A DNA stretch of 6,700 nt. Origin: Pseudomonadota bacterium. Its GTDB lineage: Bacteria; Pseudomonadota; Alphaproteobacteria; Rickettsiales; Midichloriaceae. The position numbers and the translations under genes are program-made. The notes under the pieces were generated by a model, which worked only from the letters and a program-made list of their open reading frames with translations, searched no databases and was not told the DNA's origin. Positions 6,664-6,700 of the stretch are shown here, piece by piece. Position 1 is the first letter of the stretch. Each line of letters starts with the position of its first letter. The DNA lies in contig JAQCBG010000030.1 in the NCBI GenBank assembly GCA_027621485.1, positions 1 to 6,700 on the forward strand, written 5' to 3'.

Positions 6664-6700
6664 ATGAGATCTGTTATACCAATTGTTATAGAGCAAGAAT
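6664..6700 (+). CDS. clpP: ATP-dependent Clp protease proteolytic subunit, first 12 codons (cut by window edge)
   Basis: ClpP is the serine peptidase that degrades unfolded substrates fed to it by ClpX or ClpA. Only 12 residues are visible, MRSVIPIVIEQE, but they match the N-terminus of alphaproteobacterial ClpP (the pattern M..VPMVVEQTSRGERAYDI), in particular the V-P-I-V-I-E-Q core that forms the axial-loop start of the mature protein. An in-frame TAA immediately before the ATG (6661-6663) makes this the only possible start. Position supports the call, since clpP commonly follows tig. No Shine-Dalgarno sequence or terminator lies in the 58-nt gap after tig, so the two may be co-transcribed. 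The catalytic triad is beyond the edge, and the call rests on a short match plus context. Confidence 0.72.
   Translation, partial: MRSVIPIVIEQE

Noticed and set aside
6647..6668. Possible hairpin CTCATT / AATGAG after tig as a terminator
   Set aside because: Only 6 bp, 10-nt loop, no T-tract after it, and its 3' arm contains the clpP start codon.
6673..6690. Direct repeat TGTTATA / TTGTTATA near the right edge
   Set aside because: It falls within the probable clpP start and simply encodes the repeated Val-Ile of VIPIVI.
1..6700. A new defence system, CRISPR array, mobile element or RNA gene
   Set aside because: Every gene belongs to a well-known housekeeping family and the spacers are at most 265 bp with no repeat array, terminal repeats, transposase or tRNA-like fold.

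Overview
This is an AT-rich, densely coding stretch of ordinary bacterial housekeeping genes. The proteins look alphaproteobacterial: NadK has the LTPISPFRPRNWRG block, bL28 has the long alphaproteobacterial form starting MSRKC, DnaK reads [20 protein letters not shown] around the inter-domain linker, and coaE is followed directly by dnaQ. The strong A/T bias, short spacers and weak Shine-Dalgarno sequences suggest a reduced, possibly host-associated lineage (Rickettsiales- or Holosporales-like). That placement is inference; no species can be named from this window.

Layout. Positions 1-1419 are a leftward cluster read in the order rpmB (bL28), nadK (NAD kinase), lepB (signal peptidase I, cut by the left edge). 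A 174-bp divergent spacer (1420-1593) separates it from a rightward pair, coaE (last step of CoA synthesis) and dnaQ (DNA polymerase III proofreading exonuclease). These two overlap by 35 nt, and dnaQ uses a GTG start with a good ribosome binding site inside coaE. A weak AT-rich terminator candidate follows dnaQ. After a 201-bp leader comes dnaK (Hsp70), closed by a clear hairpin terminator. A 265-bp spacer leads to tig (trigger factor). The last 37 bases carry the first 12 codons of what is very probably clpP (ClpP protease).

How the genes fit together. The right half is a protein-quality-control block: trigger factor receives nascent chains at the ribosome exit, DnaK folds or holds them later, and ClpP degrades failures. 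tig-clpP is a common pairing; dnaK directly upstream of it, with no dnaJ or grpE beside it, is less usual. The left half combines a ribosomal protein, cofactor synthesis (NADP, CoA), protein export processing and replication fidelity.

I found no mobile element, CRISPR array, RNA gene, toxin or defence gene, and nothing I would call a new biological system. The second-look items are regulatory or architectural: the coaE/dnaQ overlap, a possible heat-shock promoter before dnaK, perfect palindromes in two promoter-bearing spacers, a three-copy octamer before tig, and the chaperone gene order.
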